NCBI GenBank assembly: GCA_964195485.1 | Contig: CAXMPG010000057.1 | Location: 1-28,672, forward strand | Origin: CAJXZP01 sp964195485 | GTDB taxonomy: Bacteria; Bacteroidota; Bacteroidia; Flavobacteriales_G; Salibacteraceae | Direction of reading: 5' to 3' | DNA length: 28,672 nucleotides | Shown here: positions 21,266 to 28,672 of the stretch, piece after piece | How positions within the stretch are numbered: the stretch's first letter is position 1 | Layout of the letters: every line of letters starts with the position of its first letter | Position numbers and translations under genes: made by a program | The notes under the pieces: generated by a model | The model's database searches: none | What the model saw: the letters and a program-made list of their open reading frames with translations, nothing else | Told to the model about the DNA's origin: nothing

Positions 21266-24112
21266 ATGAGTTCAAAAACCGAATCTTCCAACATTTCAGA
21301 GTCGCATCAAATAGAAGTATTTGGCGCGCGTTCGCACAATCTTAAAAACATTGATATCACTATTCCATCACATAAATTAGTGGTGATAACAGGTTTAAGT
21401 GGTAGCGGAAAATCTTCGTTGGCTTTTGATACCATCTATGCCGAAGGGCAAAGGCGTTACATTGAAAGCTTCTCTGCCTACGCACGTGCTTTTTTAGGTA
21501 ATATGGAGCGCCCAGATGTAGATAAGATCACCGGGTTAAGTCCCGTGATTTCTATTGAGCAAAAAACGGTGAGTAAAAGTCCGCGTTCTACCGTAGGAAC
21601 CATTACAGAAATTTACGATTTTTTACGCTTGCTTTTTGCACGTGCTGGGGATGCTTATTCGTACAAAACGGGTGAGAAAATGGTCAAATTTACAACCGAC
21701 CAAATTCTAGATTTAATTTTTGAAAAATACGAAGGCCAAGGATTAATGCTTTTAGCTCCCGTAGTAAAAGGTAGAAAAGGCCATTACCGGGAACTTTTTG
21801 AAAACATTCAGAAAAAAGGCTATATCCGTGTTCGGGTAGATGGCAAAATTGTGGACATTATTAGCGGAATGAAACTAGACCGCTATAAAATTCACGATAT
21901 TGAGATTGTTATTGACCGTGTTAAAGTAGGTTCTGATGCGCGTTCTAGAATTTTAGAATCTATGAAAACAGCCATGAAACAAGGTGGCGGTACTTTCATG
22001 ATTGTAGATCGAAATGCCGAAAACCCACGTCATTTTAGTAGTAAGCTAATGTGCCCTACTTCAGGAATTGCTTATGACGACCCTGCTCCAAATATGTTCT
22101 CGTTCAACTCTCCTTATGGAGCTTGTCCGCATTGTAACGGACTAGGATTGGTTTCTGAGATTGATATCGATAAAATTATTCCAGATAAAAAGCTGTCTAT
22201 TAAACAAGGCGGACTTTCACCTCTTGGTAAATACAGTAATAACTGGATTTTCAAGCAAATCGAAAACATTGGCAGTAAGTATAATTTCAAACTTACCACT
22301 CCAATAAAAGATATTAGTGAAGAAGCCATTGATGTAATTTTAAACGGCACAAAAGGTTCGTTCACCATAGAAAACAAAACTTTAGGTATTAATGATACCG
22401 AAGAAATGAGTTTTGAAGGTATTGTTAATTGGATTTCTTCTCAATACAGTGAAAACCCAACTAAAGCATTTTCTCGTTGGGCAGAAGGTTTTATGAATAA
22501 ATCTAACTGCTCTTCTTGTGGCGGTACGCGATTAAAAAAAGAATCGCTATACTTTAAAATAGCCGAAAAAAACATTGCCGAAATTGCTGAAATGGACATT
22601 AAAGAAATGTTCGACTGGTTTAGTTCGGTAGAAGAAAGATTAAGTGAACGTCAAAATAAGATTGCCAAAGAATTATTAAAAGAAATCCGTTCTCGTTTAG
22701 GTTTTTTACTGGATGTAGGATTGGATTATTTAAGCTTAAATAGAGGCTCTAAAACCCTATCAGGTGGCGAAGCCCAACGCATAAGATTAGCGACTCAAAT
22801 TGGCTCTAAACTGGTTGATGTACTTTATATTCTGGATGAGCCCAGTATTGGATTACACCAAAGAGACAATCAACGTCTTATTGATGCGCTGAAAGATTTA
22901 CGGGATATTGGAAACAGTATTATAGTAGTTGAGCACGATAAAGACATGATGGAACAAGCCGACCATGTTATTGATATTGGTCCCGGAGCTGGAGTTCATG
23001 GCGGAGAAATTGTAGCGCAAGGTCATTGGAAAGAATTATTAAAAGCCAACACCTCAACCACTGATTACCTATCTGGTAAAAAGAAAATTGAAGTTCCAAC
23101 AACTAGACGAAAAGGGAATGGAGAATTTTTGAAAATCACAGGTGCTACCGGACATAATTTGCAAAATGTAAGTACCAAATTCCCTTTAGGAACCTTGATT
23201 TGTGTATCGGGCGTTTCGGGTAGCGGGAAATCTACCTTGATTAACGAAACGGTGTACCCCGCTTTAAATCAATACATCTATAAATCGAATAAAAAGCCTT
23301 TACCATTTAAAACCATTAAGGGCTTAGAACATATTGATAAGGTCATTGACATTGACCAAAGTCCTATTGGTCGTACGCCAAGGTCTAATCCGGCAACATA
23401 CACCGGTGCTTTCACAGATATCAGACAGTTATTTGCTAATATTCCGGAGTCTAAAATTAGAGGCTATAAACCCGGTCGTTTTAGTTTTAATGTAAAAGGT
23501 GGCCGTTGTGAAACCTGTCAAGGTGGTGGTTTACGAACCATTGAAATGAACTTTCTACCCGATGTTTATGTTGAATGTGAAGACTGTCAAGGTAAACGCT
23601 ACAACCGTGAAACGTTAGAGGTTCGTTACAAAGGAAAGTCTATTTCTGACGTATTGAATTTAACCATTGAGCAAGGCGTAAAGTTTTTTGAGTTCATCCC
23701 TTCTGTTTTGAGTAAAATCAAAACAATGAATGATGTTGGCTTAGGGTATATCACGCTCGGACAAGCATCTACTACCCTTTCGGGCGGTGAAGCACAACGG
23801 GTAAAACTGGCTTCTGAGTTGTATAAAAAAAGTACGGGAAATACATTCTACATACTGGATGAACCTACCACTGGTTTACATTTTGAAGACATTCGCATTT
23901 TACTGGAAGTCTTACAAACATTGGTAGAAAAAGGAAATACTGTTCTTATTATAGAGCACAATATGGACATCATCAAAGTAGCTGATCATGTAATTGATAT
24001 TGGCCCTGAAGGTGGTAAAGGTGGCGGACAGGTCCTTTTTGAAGGAACTCCTGAGAAATTAGCTAAACTAAAAACCAGTTATACTGGGCAATTTTTGAAA
24101 GCGGAATTGTAG
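21266..24112 (+). CDS. uvrA: Excinuclease ABC subunit A
   Basis: The damage-recognition ATPase of nucleotide excision repair, 948 residues, of normal length. It dimerises, binds UvrB and scans DNA for lesions such as UV photoproducts. Two ABC ATPase modules are complete: Walker A GLSGSGKSS (43-51) and GVSGSGKST (649-657), each with its signature LSGGEAQR and a LDEP Walker B. The C-terminal zinc finger is intact, with C748, C751, C771 and C774. In the first zinc module the usual CxxC is CPTS (263-266) opposite C287 and C290, so one Cys is lost, a form I recall from Bacteroidota UvrA. The gene appears to be monocistronic, with its own promoter box close to the start. Confidence 0.96.
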   Translation: MSSKTESSNISESHQIEVFGARSHNLKNIDITIPSHKLVVITGLSGSGKSSLAFDTIYAEGQRRYIESFSAYARAFLGNMERPDVDKITGLSPVISIEQKTVSKSPRSTVGTITEIYDFLRLLFARAGDAYSYKTGEKMVKFTTDQILDLIFEKYEGQGLMLLAPVVKGRKGHYRELFENIQKKGYIRVRVDGKIVDIISGMKLDRYKIHDIEIVIDRVKVGSDARSRILESMKTAMKQGGGTFMIVDRNAENPRHFSSKLMCPTSGIAYDDPAPNMFSFNSPYGACPHCNGLGLVSEIDIDKIIPDKKLSIKQGGLSPLGKYSNNWIFKQIENIGSKYNFKLTTPIKDISEEAIDVILNGTKGSFTIENKTLGINDTEEMSFEGIVNWISSQYSENPTKAFSRWAEGFMNKSNCSSCGGTRLKKESLYFKIAEKNIAEIAEMDIKEMFDWFSSVEERLSERQNKIAKELLKEIRSRLGFLLDVGLDYLSLNRGSKTLSGGEAQRIRLATQIGSKLVDVLYILDEPSIGLHQRDNQRLIDALKDLRDIGNSIIVVEHDKDMMEQADHVIDIGPGAGVHGGEIVAQGHWKELLKANTSTTDYLSGKKKIEVPTTRRKGNGEFLKITGATGHNLQNVSTKFPLGTLICVSGVSGSGKSTLINETVYPALNQYIYKSNKKPLPFKTIKGLEHIDKVIDIDQSPIGRTPRSNPATYTGAFTDIRQLFANIPESKIRGYKPGRFSFNVKGGRCETCQGGGLRTIEMNFLPDVYVECEDCQGKRYNRETLEVRYKGKSISDVLNLTIEQGVKFFEFIPSVLSKIKTMNDVGLGYITLGQASTTLSGGEAQRVKLASELYKKSTGNTFYILDEPTTGLHFEDIRILLEVLQTLVEKGNTVLIIEHNMDIIKVADHVIDIGPEGGKGGGQVLFEGTPEKLAKLKTSYTGQFLKAEL

Positions 24113-24172
24113 GACTTTAAGGCTGAGTATATACCCCGTTTATTCGATTTTAGAAACAATTAGATTATTCTA

Positions 24173-24200
24173 GAGAAAGGGCTTTTACACTCTTTCTTTA
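24173..24200. terminator. Possible weak bidirectional terminator
   Basis: AGAAAG (24174-24179) pairs with CTTTCT (24192-24197) around a 12-base loop and lies between the convergent uvrA and the secreted-protein gene. CTAGA (24170-24174) and TCTAG (24202-24206) extend it imperfectly. The stem is AT-rich and short. Confidence 0.35.
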
Positions 24201-24243
24201 TTCTAGAACTTGAAAACTGCTAATTAATAATAGCATTCCTCTC

Positions 24244-27200
24244 CTAATACTTTGTCACCTTATTAACGGTAGATTTTGTTCTAATCAAGTACACTCCAGA
24301 AGCTACGTTACTAAAGTCCATTTGCATTTTCAATCCACCTAAGTTCTTGATAAGAATATGGCTAGTAACGTTTTCACCGATTATATTAAATATGCTGAAT
24401 TCTGAAACATCAATAACCTCATCTAGTTCAATTATTATGGTTTGAGAAGTTGGGTTAGGATACATATTCAATTCCCTACCCGCATCCATATCTCCAATAC
24501 TTAATCCTGTAACTTGAATACAATTAACGGTATCTGAACACGCATCATCTCGCAGTAAGACCGCATAATTTCCATTACTACTCGCAGAATAAATTTGTTG
24601 GGTTTCATCCACTATAAAAGCAAAATTACTATCACAGTCTAACCACTGGTAGGTAATTCCTGCAGGTTGTGCGGTAAGCATATTTGAAACTTGTGAAATA
24701 GAACCTTGAATTTGGTCAAGCGTAGTAATTGAAGTAATCACAGAGTCACATCCAGAACCATTTGAAAGCACTAAAACAGTTGTTCCAATATCATTCGCAA
24801 CGCAAGAAACATCCGTCACAGTAACGCTATCCGTTGGAAGCAAACTCGTGTAGGTAATTACCGTAGAATCACAACCATATACATTGGTTAAGTTCTGGAT
24901 CACCGTTCCAACATCTTGAGGATTACAACTCCCTTGGTTTATTTGGATATTATCACTTGGTAATAATGTAGTTACCGTGGTAACAATAGAATCACATCCT
25001 AAAGCATTTGTTAAACTTTGAATTACAATTCCGGTATCTGCTGCATTACAACTTCCTTGATTTATAAGAACACTATCACTAAGAAGTAAAGATGTTACAG
25101 TAGTAATAATTGAATCACATCCTATGGCATTGGTGAAGTTCTGAACCACTGTCCCGGTATCTGCTATATTACAGGAGGTAAGATTAATATTCACCGCACT
25201 ACTAGCGTTTATCAGTACGATATTAGCCGTATCCAGTACAAAGGAAAAACCATGAATGTAAGCCACTAAATTTAAATCATAAGTACCCGAATTGGAGAAT
25301 GCCACAGAATCATTCACACCCGAGGTAGAAAACGAATTGCTTCCATTGGTAAAATTCCAAACCACAGAATCAACCGCATCACCGGTGTAATTAACATACA
25401 ACTGCTCTCCTTGGCACAATACAGAACTCGATAAATTAAATCCTAGCGAGGGCACTGCGGTTACAATTACAGGATAATCTTCTACTTCACCTAAAGTACT
25501 GCCACAAAATGGAGGAACACTGCCCCAATAAGACAATCTGGTTCTTAATCGTAAGGTATCTGAGTGATTAGCATTTGACGGAACAGTAAAGTTATTTTGC
25601 GAAGTATTTCCCGTAAAAGAAGGCAATGCCAAACTTTCGGAGGGTTCAAAAAGAGTATTATGATTATAATCTATCCATGCGTTACAGTCGTTACTAGCCC
25701 AAGTTGTATTGGCCGATAAAGAAATAGAATACGTAGAATCTACAAATAGATAAACTACCGAATCAGTGTAAAATGTATACGCATTATTGGCACTGGTATT
25801 AGCAATATTTGCGACTGTCAGGTTGGTTATGAATAAGTTTCCTCCACCACTATTTCCAGTAGCCGCACAGTAATCAAAAGGCTTAACCTCATACATGAAC
25901 TTATACGTTTCTGTGGTATCAGAACCATTTCCTACCGCAAAAACCTTAAAATACATTTTTGTTCCAGCCGGATAATTGGGTAAGGCTGACTGAGATACAA
26001 ATGTAGAATCAACGGTGTTAGTCATCACCATAGTGCTATCAAAAGTGGCTGAATTAACCGACCATTTTAAAAACACGGTATCTAAAGCGCTCGAATGAGA
26101 AATTACGGATGTCACAAACTGATCCATACCAAATTTCGGATAATCATCGGTAGGTTGATCCGTGATTCTTGTGGTAACTACCGATGGGAAACTGGCTCTA
26201 TTCAATAAATTATATTCCCATAAGCCTCTACCCCAAGTGGCCGCCTTTAAGGTATTAGAACCATAAACAATTTCTAGTTCCTCTACCGTTGTATTCGGGA
26301 GATTAGGATTGTAAAGTGACCAAGTGGTTGCACTCATAGTTTTAGTATACACCCCAATTTCTGCACCTACATAAATATTAGAAGAATTGGTATGATCTAT
26401 AACCACGGAGTGAATTGGCATATTACCAAGGTTATACGTAATATTTATCCATGTAGATCCACCGTTGTACGTAATGTAAACCTTTTTATTATCATTTTGA
26501 TAGGTGGCATAGGTAACAATTATGATGTTATCATTAGCAGGGTGAAAAGCAATATCTTGAATAGTGGCATTAGGTAAATTACTTTTAATACTCGAGAAAG
26601 TAGCACCTCCATTAATGGATTTATCAATGTATCTATCCTTCGATATAATTATAATATCAGAATTATTCTCCGCTATAGCGGCTTGCTTAATCGTTCCTGT
26701 AAAAGATGTCGCTTTACCTCTATATAACCAATTAGAACCAAAGTCTTCACTCACATACACCGAATCTCTAAAGTCGTAAATTCTCATTTGATTATTTGGA
26801 TCATAAGCAATGGGTGCCTCCCAATAGGCATTTCCGTTATTTGGTGGGGTAATTCCTGATAAACTTTGTCCGCCATCAATGGTTCTTTTTCTATTCCCGT
26901 ATTGCACACTACCAATCATCCAGTCGTCATTTAGCGGATGAATAATAGCTTCCATTCCATCTGCACCATAAAACTCCAACCACGTATCTTTTAGCTTAAT
27001 ACTAGTACCATTATCTTGAGAACCCGAAATACTTCGGTAGTGGTTAGACTGGCTCACCCCAAGTTTGTAGTTTTCACGAATTGGCGTTCCTTGATTCAAA
27101 ATTTGCCAGGTAATTCCACCATCATTACTTTTACTAAACGTACCATCTGTACCCACATAAAATGACCCATTTATACTTTTAGCAGCGCGTAAATCAGCAT

Positions 27201-28470
27201 GTACATAGGTAGTTGAGGTATTGAAATTTGATTGAAAGTTTCCGCCACCATGTTGGCTACTTCCTAACGACCACCAGGTAACTTGGTTAAATGTACTCCC
27301 TCCGTCATTGGTTTGAACCAAATCAAGATACCCATAAATCATATTTGAGGTATCGGCATCATTAACGCAAAAGCTACCACAACCCTGACTAGGATTACTT
27401 AATAAAGTAAAAGTCAATCCACTATCAGTCGATTTCCATACCCCGTTATTGGAGGCAAAATAGACACAATTGGGACAGTCAGCACTTACCGATAAGTGAA
27501 CACTACTCGTATTATTGTTTCCAATAATTTGACCTGATTGGGTGTAACTTACCCCTAAATTTGTAGACCGAAGAACATAATCTCTATTTCCATTGCCATT
27601 ATCAGTATCACTAAGATAGACGATGTTAGGATTTGTAGGGTGAAATTGAATATCAGTTACATCACCTGTTGGGTAAAGCGATGTCCACGTTTGCAAATTA
27701 TCACTTGATTTATAGATTCCTTTATTCGTACCAATAAAAATGAGGTTTGGAATCGTTGGGTGATAAGCTATGACGTAAATTTTGAAGTTGAAACCTAACC
27801 CTCCAAAGCCAAGGATTGTCGGGTTAAAATTAGATACAGACCAAGAATTCCCTCCGTCTACCGATCTATAAATACCATGAGAATTCCCATTTTTAGAATT
27901 TCGAACATTTATTAAAATAGAGTCGTGATTTGTTGGCGATACCCCTATGGTATTTACCCCACTTGCCATTAGCGTATCTGAATATCCACCTTGCCAATTT
28001 AATCCTCCATCAGATGTTTTCCAAAACCCACCACTTCTCGAACCTATGTACATGGTATTGGTGTCATTTGGATCTACGTAAAGGTCTTCTACCCGGCCTA
28101 AACCCGCTGAGTATTGCCCCGAAATACTATCAATTCTAAAAGGGCCTAATTCGTTCCATCCATTATTAAAAGAAATGCTTTGGGTTGAAATACTATTGGT
28201 TTGATACGCAGTTTGCGCAAAAAAGGGATCTATGTTGCTTCTTTTACCACTCGGGTAATACTTGTATTCGTTATTAATGCGCCATCTTACATACCCTTTG
28301 TAACCTGATCCTTTTTCGTCTTTATTTATGGTATCGAAATGAGATTCGGCCACTACACAGACGTCATAAAAATTAATACTTAAATCATCGATTAAATCCT
28401 TATACGATTCCTGAGCGCTAACTCCGGCAAGAATGAATAGACTAAAAAACAGAACTAAAACTTTTCTCAT
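24244..28470 (-). CDS. Secreted Asp-box propeller protein with T9SS sorting domain
   Basis: A surface or secreted protein of 1408 residues. The ATG at 28470 gives the signal peptide MRKVLVLFFSLFILAGVSA; a longer frame with nine more residues is less likely. Residues about 95-770 carry roughly eleven Asp-box (BNR/sortilin-like) motifs such as TSDGGLNW, NDGGITW and YNGGSTW, so a large beta-propeller of the VPS10/sialidase-like type is expected. A GEVED domain follows (about 870-1005, GEVEDYPVIV), then a PKD-like stretch (about 1010-1090) and four 41-residue Cys-containing repeats. The C-terminal 75 residues are a type A T9SS sorting domain (MYPNPTSQTIII, then GVYLIR and KVTKY). The catalytic residues of a sialidase are not evident, so adhesion or glycan binding is more likely than hydrolysis. 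It is a single gene, with no partner of related function. Confidence 0.85.
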   Translation of the reverse strand: MRKVLVLFFSLFILAGVSAQESYKDLIDDLSINFYDVCVVAESHFDTINKDEKGSGYKGYVRWRINNEYKYYPSGKRSNIDPFFAQTAYQTNSISTQSISFNNGWNELGPFRIDSISGQYSAGLGRVEDLYVDPNDTNTMYIGSRSGGFWKTSDGGLNWQGGYSDTLMASGVNTIGVSPTNHDSILINVRNSKNGNSHGIYRSVDGGNSWSVSNFNPTILGFGGLGFNFKIYVIAYHPTIPNLIFIGTNKGIYKSSDNLQTWTSLYPTGDVTDIQFHPTNPNIVYLSDTDNGNGNRDYVLRSTNLGVSYTQSGQIIGNNNTSSVHLSVSADCPNCVYFASNNGVWKSTDSGLTFTLLSNPSQGCGSFCVNDADTSNMIYGYLDLVQTNDGGSTFNQVTWWSLGSSQHGGGNFQSNFNTSTTYVHADLRAAKSINGSFYVGTDGTFSKSNDGGITWQILNQGTPIRENYKLGVSQSNHYRSISGSQDNGTSIKLKDTWLEFYGADGMEAIIHPLNDDWMIGSVQYGNRKRTIDGGQSLSGITPPNNGNAYWEAPIAYDPNNQMRIYDFRDSVYVSEDFGSNWLYRGKATSFTGTIKQAAIAENNSDIIIISKDRYIDKSINGGATFSSIKSNLPNATIQDIAFHPANDNIIIVTYATYQNDNKKVYITYNGGSTWINITYNLGNMPIHSVVIDHTNSSNIYVGAEIGVYTKTMSATTWSLYNPNLPNTTVEELEIVYGSNTLKAATWGRGLWEYNLLNRASFPSVVTTRITDQPTDDYPKFGMDQFVTSVISHSSALDTVFLKWSVNSATFDSTMVMTNTVDSTFVSQSALPNYPAGTKMYFKVFAVGNGSDTTETYKFMYEVKPFDYCAATGNSGGGNLFITNLTVANIANTSANNAYTFYTDSVVYLFVDSTYSISLSANTTWASNDCNAWIDYNHNTLFEPSESLALPSFTGNTSQNNFTVPSNANHSDTLRLRTRLSYWGSVPPFCGSTLGEVEDYPVIVTAVPSLGFNLSSSVLCQGEQLYVNYTGDAVDSVVWNFTNGSNSFSTSGVNDSVAFSNSGTYDLNLVAYIHGFSFVLDTANIVLINASSAVNINLTSCNIADTGTVVQNFTNAIGCDSIITTVTSLLLSDSVLINQGSCNAADTGIVIQSLTNALGCDSIVTTVTTLLPSDNIQINQGSCNPQDVGTVIQNLTNVYGCDSTVITYTSLLPTDSVTVTDVSCVANDIGTTVLVLSNGSGCDSVITSITTLDQIQGSISQVSNMLTAQPAGITYQWLDCDSNFAFIVDETQQIYSASSNGNYAVLLRDDACSDTVNCIQVTGLSIGDMDAGRELNMYPNPTSQTIIIELDEVIDVSEFSIFNIIGENVTSHILIKNLGGLKMQMDFSNVASGVYLIRTKSTVNKVTKY
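24718..25182 (-). repeat. Four tandem 123-bp coding repeats
   Basis: The GCDS-coding site recurs at 24746, 24869, 24992 and 25115, exactly 123 bp apart. Each 41-residue unit reads SC-x3-D-x-G-T-x-V-x3-L-x-N-x2-GCDS-x2-T followed by a linker of about 17 residues. The two Cys per unit may form a disulfide. Confidence 0.85.
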
Positions 28471-28672
28471 ATCAGAAATTGGACTTGAAGAACACACGAA
28501 ATTTTGGCACTCTTTACCGAGTGAAATTGATAGTCGCTAAACTAATACTTTTAAACAGGTTTAAAAAGAGTAAATCTCTAGTTCAAGGACGTTGTGTCTT
28601 TACTTTTTTCTAGCTGTTTTTAGCCACACTATTGGAGCAATAGTATGATTATAATACAATGAATTTGAGTGA
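28471..28672. other. Upstream region of the secreted-protein gene
   Basis: No coding region is visible in these 202 bases. Three perfect short inverted repeats stand out: CACTC/GAGTG (28508-28512 and 28519-28523), TTTTAAAC/GTTTAAAA (28549-28556 and 28559-28566) and ACTATTG/CAATAGT (28628-28634 and 28638-28644). No TAnnTTTG box is found on the minus strand here, so the promoter of the secreted-protein gene is not located. Confidence 0.4.

Overview
The window reads as chromosomal DNA of an aerobic, AT-rich Bacteroidota bacterium, most likely Flavobacteriales. The evidence is a C-terminal type IX secretion sorting domain on a large secreted protein, a TonB-dependent receptor with an N-terminal carboxypeptidase-regulatory-like domain, several promoter boxes of the Bacteroidota form TAnnTTTG, a general lack of strong Shine-Dalgarno sites, and a zeaxanthin-type carotenoid operon. 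I cannot assign a genus from sequence alone. No tRNA, rRNA, CRISPR array or phage module is visible.

Layout. 1-121: tail of an upstream gene and its terminator. 222-1547 (+): two small cysteine-rich proteins, a YkgJ-type CxxCxxCC protein and a GDCCVxC protein, followed by a RibD/DHFR-like reductase. 1614-3335 (-): M1-type zinc aminopeptidase lipoprotein. 3599-5747 (-): a two-gene ergothioneine operon, egtB then egtD. 6017-11968 (+): a MarR regulator followed by fadN-fadA-fadE, a complete beta-oxidation operon arranged as in Bacillus, with REP-like hairpins between fadA and fadE. 12052-12795 (+): a REP-associated tyrosine transposase (RAYT) whose own coding region holds three REP-type hairpins and a 9-bp tandem repeat. 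12867-13649 (+): an outer-membrane barrel-like protein. 13675-18621 (-): a carotenoid operon in the order CarH-like MerR regulator, crtI, crtB, an unknown exported protein, crtZ and a fused lycopene cyclase. 18736-21144 (+): TonB-dependent receptor. 21266-24112 (+): uvrA. 24244-28470 (-): a 1408-residue secreted Asp-box propeller protein.

How the genes fit together. crtB makes phytoene, crtI desaturates it to lycopene, the cyclase makes beta-carotene and crtZ hydroxylates it to zeaxanthin; no GGPP synthase is present here. The MerR protein carries the W-x9-EH and ExHxxG signatures of B12-binding light sensors, so light control of the operon is likely. Ergothioneine, carotenoid and uvrA genes all bear on oxidative or light stress, but their proximity may be chance. 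The fad genes form one pathway, probably controlled by the MarR protein through a palindrome at the predicted transcription start.

The least ordinary feature is the RAYT gene: the hairpin type that such enzymes are thought to mobilise lies three times, always in the same reading frame, inside the gene itself. Other points worth attention are the altered cobalamin-ligand position in the CarH-like protein, the unknown exported protein coupled to crtB by a TAATG overlap, and a tandem duplication of a promoter and start-codon segment before the TonB-dependent receptor.
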